DNA of 64,000 nucleotides from positions 248,001-312,000 of the forward strand of contig NZ_JAJQJI010000006.1 in assembly GCF_021213805.1 (NCBI RefSeq). Direction: 5' to 3'. Positions 62,582 through 64,000 of the stretch are shown in pieces. Below the pieces are notes generated by a model that saw only the letters and a list, made by a program, of their open reading frames with translations, was not told the origin of the DNA and made no database searches. How positions within the stretch are numbered: the stretch's first letter is position 1; every line of letters begins with the position of its first letter. Both the position numbers and the translations under genes were made by a program. This stretch comes from Mycobacterium sp. MYCO198283 (GTDB lineage: Bacteria > Actinomycetota > Actinomycetes > Mycobacteriales > Mycobacteriaceae).

Positions 62582-62625
62582 GCGCGATCCCGCTCCGCTC
62601 CTCGCTGAAAAGTCATGCGCGATCC
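62576..62625. repeat. 35-bp duplication of the pafB-pafC junction
   Basis: AGTCATGCGCGATCC occurs at 62576-62590 and 62611-62625. The unit contains both stop and start signals. Confidence 0.75.
62578..62616 (-). CDS. 12-aa mini-ORF between pafB and pafC
   Basis: [12 protein letters not shown]. Its ATG overlaps the pafB stop and its TGA overlaps the pafC ATG, both as ATGA. It exists because of a 35-bp duplication. Probably a coupling device, not a functional peptide. Confidence 0.4.
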   Translation of the reverse strand: MTFQRGAERDRA

Positions 62626-63599
62626 GCCTTTGCCCGCAGTCGTTCCAACACCGCTTCGCGCAGCGACTCCGGTTGCAGCACCACGGCGTCGGCGCCGCAA
62701 CCGGCCACCTCGCGGGCGAGCCGGTCGAATGAGCCGATGTCGATCTCCACGACCTCGCCCGGCCGGCCGCCGAGCGGCTCGCTGCGCAACACGGTGGCGC
62801 CGCGGCGCAGCGCAGCCGCCCGTCCCTGCGCAATCCACACCGTCGCCGTCACTCCGGTCGGCGCCTCGCCGACCGCCCGCGCCACCAGCTGCCGCAGGTC
62901 GACGTCCTCGGGACGGCTGACCGCGCCGGGCGGACCGACCGGCGTCACGTCACTGCCGATCCGCGACAACCGGAAGACCCGCGGCGCGGCACGCCCGCGG
63001 TCGTGCGCCACCAGATACCACCGGCCCTTGTCCGTGACGACGCCCCACGGCTCGACCTCGCGCTCGACATAGGGGTCCAGGCGCGACGCCCGGTGCGGGA
63101 TCCGTACCGCCTGACCGGCGTCGATGGCGTTGAGCAGCTTGCCGAGCACCTCCTCGGAACCGCGAATCCCCGGCAGCGCCGACGGCGTCGTGATGGCGAC
63201 GCTGGTGTCGGCGTCCACGTCGACGCCGGCGGCGCGCAACTTGAGCACCGCGCCTTGCGTGGCCGTCACCATCTCCGGCGACTGCCACAGCTGCGTCGCC
63301 ACCGCGACCGCCGCGGCCTCGTCGGCCGTCAACGCGATCGGCGCGAGCGCATACGCCTCGCGGTTGATGCGATAGCCCTCGCTCGGGTCGGTGCGGGACA
63401 CCCGCCCGGTCTCCAAGGGGATGCCCAGGTCGCGCAGCTCGTTCTTGTCGCGCTCGAACATTCGGGCAAACGCCTCGTCGCTCGCGGTCTCGTCGTAGCC
63501 GGCCACGATGGAGCGGATCCGCTCGGCGGTGATGAAGTTGCGCGTCGACAGCAAGCAGATGACCAGGTTCATCAACCGTTCGACCTTAGAGATCGCCAA
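62613..63599 (-). CDS. pafB: WYL-domain regulator PafB
   Basis: A 328-aa HTH-WYL protein (MAISKVERLMNLVICLLSTRNFITAERIR). It forms a heterodimer with PafC that controls most DNA-damage genes in mycobacteria; named for proteasome accessory location beside pafA. ATG at 63599; 51 nt after the pafA stop. Confidence 0.94.
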   Translation of the reverse strand: MAISKVERLMNLVICLLSTRNFITAERIRSIVAGYDETASDEAFARMFERDKNELRDLGIPLETGRVSRTDPSEGYRINREAYALAPIALTADEAAAVAVATQLWQSPEMVTATQGAVLKLRAAGVDVDADTSVAITTPSALPGIRGSEEVLGKLLNAIDAGQAVRIPHRASRLDPYVEREVEPWGVVTDKGRWYLVAHDRGRAAPRVFRLSRIGSDVTPVGPPGAVSRPEDVDLRQLVARAVGEAPTGVTATVWIAQGRAAALRRGATVLRSEPLGGRPGEVVEIDIGSFDRLAREVAGCGADAVVLQPESLREAVLERLRAKADRA

Positions 63600-63650
63600 C
63601 CCGCATCACCTCAACCGAAGAAACCGTCGCCGCTCACCACGCGCCGGCCG

Positions 63651-64000
63651 TCACATCGACGCGATCAACCTCTTGACCCGTTCGTCGACCGCCCGGAACG
63701 GGTCCTTGCACAGCACCGTCCGCTGCGCTTGGTCGTTCAGCTTGAGGTGCACCCAGTCGACGGTGAAGTCGCGGCCCGCGGCCTGTGCCGCGCTGATGAA
63801 TTCGCCGCGCAGCTTCGCCCGGGTGGTCTGCGGCGGTGTGTTCACCGCCTCTTCGATGTCTTCGTCGGTCGTGATCCGCGCCGCGAGACCCTTGCGCTGC
63901 AGCAGGTCGAACACACCCCGGCCGCGCTTGATGTCGTGATAGGCCAGGTCCAGCTGGCTGATCTTGGCGTCCGACAGGTCCATGTCGTAACGGTCCTGGT
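63651..64000 (-). CDS. pafA: Pup-protein ligase PafA, C-terminal part
   Basis: The last 115 codons or so of PafA; the 5' part is beyond the window. [20 protein letters not shown] and [20 protein letters not shown] are the conserved C-terminal domain that contacts Pup. It ligates Pup to lysines of proteins for proteasomal degradation. Confidence 0.95.
   Translation of the reverse strand, partial: QDRYDMDLSDAKISQLDLAYHDIKRGRGVFDLLQRKGLAARITTDEDIEEAVNTPPQTTRAKLRGEFISAAQAAGRDFTVDWVHLKLNDQAQRTVLCKDPFRAVDERVKRLIASM

Overview
The window is high-GC actinobacterial chromosome and almost certainly comes from a fast-growing Mycobacterium (Mycolicibacterium type). The evidence is the gene order around rbpA-ppm1-lnt-fxsA, the cob genes and pepE-helY-tatC-tatA-pafC-pafB-pafA. 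It follows the M. tuberculosis Rv2049c-Rv2053c, Rv2061c-Rv2074 and Rv2089c-Rv2097c order as I remember it, with the intervening blocks missing. ppm1 and lnt are two genes, as in M. smegmatis. No rRNA, tRNA, CRISPR array, prophage or insertion sequence was recognised. Coding density is very high and most neighbours overlap by 1-11 nt.

Layout. 0.1-3.4 kb: two adjacent GTPases (dynamin-like, then YfjP-like). 3.4-11.2 kb: an accessory redox locus made of a MarR regulator, an alpha/beta hydrolase, a conserved protein and a GMC oxidoreductase (one leftward operon), a divergent 867-aa LuxR-type ATPase regulator and a small downstream gene. The promoters of the MarR gene and of the small gene share an 18-bp operator-like element. 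11.2-17.6 kb: asparagine synthase-like protein, spore-photoproduct-lyase-type radical SAM protein, histone-deacetylase-like amidohydrolase, a lipoprotein, hemerythrin and Mn catalase, with SigF-type promoters in front of three of them. 17.7-25.4 kb: NCS1 permease, MFS exporter, thioesterase, DoxX protein with hendecad repeats, gluconate uptake and phosphorylation (gntP-gntK), SCO6745-family protein. 25.4-30.5 kb: DUF3140/DUF2945 stress proteins, a kinase-like/lipocalin-like fusion, carboxylesterase, lipoprotein. 30.5-34.2 kb: ssuCBAD sulfonate operon. 34.3-36.3 kb: RecQ-type helicase and a zinc-finger-like protein. 36.4-42.4 kb: rbpA with a leader ORF, ppm1, lnt, amidohydrolase, fxsA, two PPOX proteins. 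42.5-54.5 kb: aerobic cobalamin genes cobN, cobG, cobH, cobIJ, cobK, cobM, cobL with a TauD-type dioxygenase inserted, then an SDR and a third PPOX protein. 54.5-64 kb: pepE, 5'-3' exonuclease, DUF4333 protein, helY, tatC, tatA, pafC, pafB and the 3' end of pafA (cut by the window edge).

Functional links. The cob genes perform the oxygen-dependent ring contraction, methylations and cobalt insertion of B12 synthesis. The ssu operon plus the TauD-like enzyme suggest organosulfur scavenging. Hemerythrin, Mn catalase, AsnB-like and DUF2945 genes look like members of a SigF stress regulon. rbpA has both a housekeeping-type and a SigH/SigE-type promoter match, the second placed inside its leader ORF. 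Many genes show a TANNNT box 6-8 nt before a GTG or ATG start, the signature of leaderless mycobacterial mRNAs.

The most promising candidates for something not yet described are the twin-operator MarR/LuxR/GMC locus, the leader ORF with nested promoters of rbpA, and the mini-ORF created by a 35-bp duplication between pafB and pafC. All promoter and operator calls are read by eye and untested.
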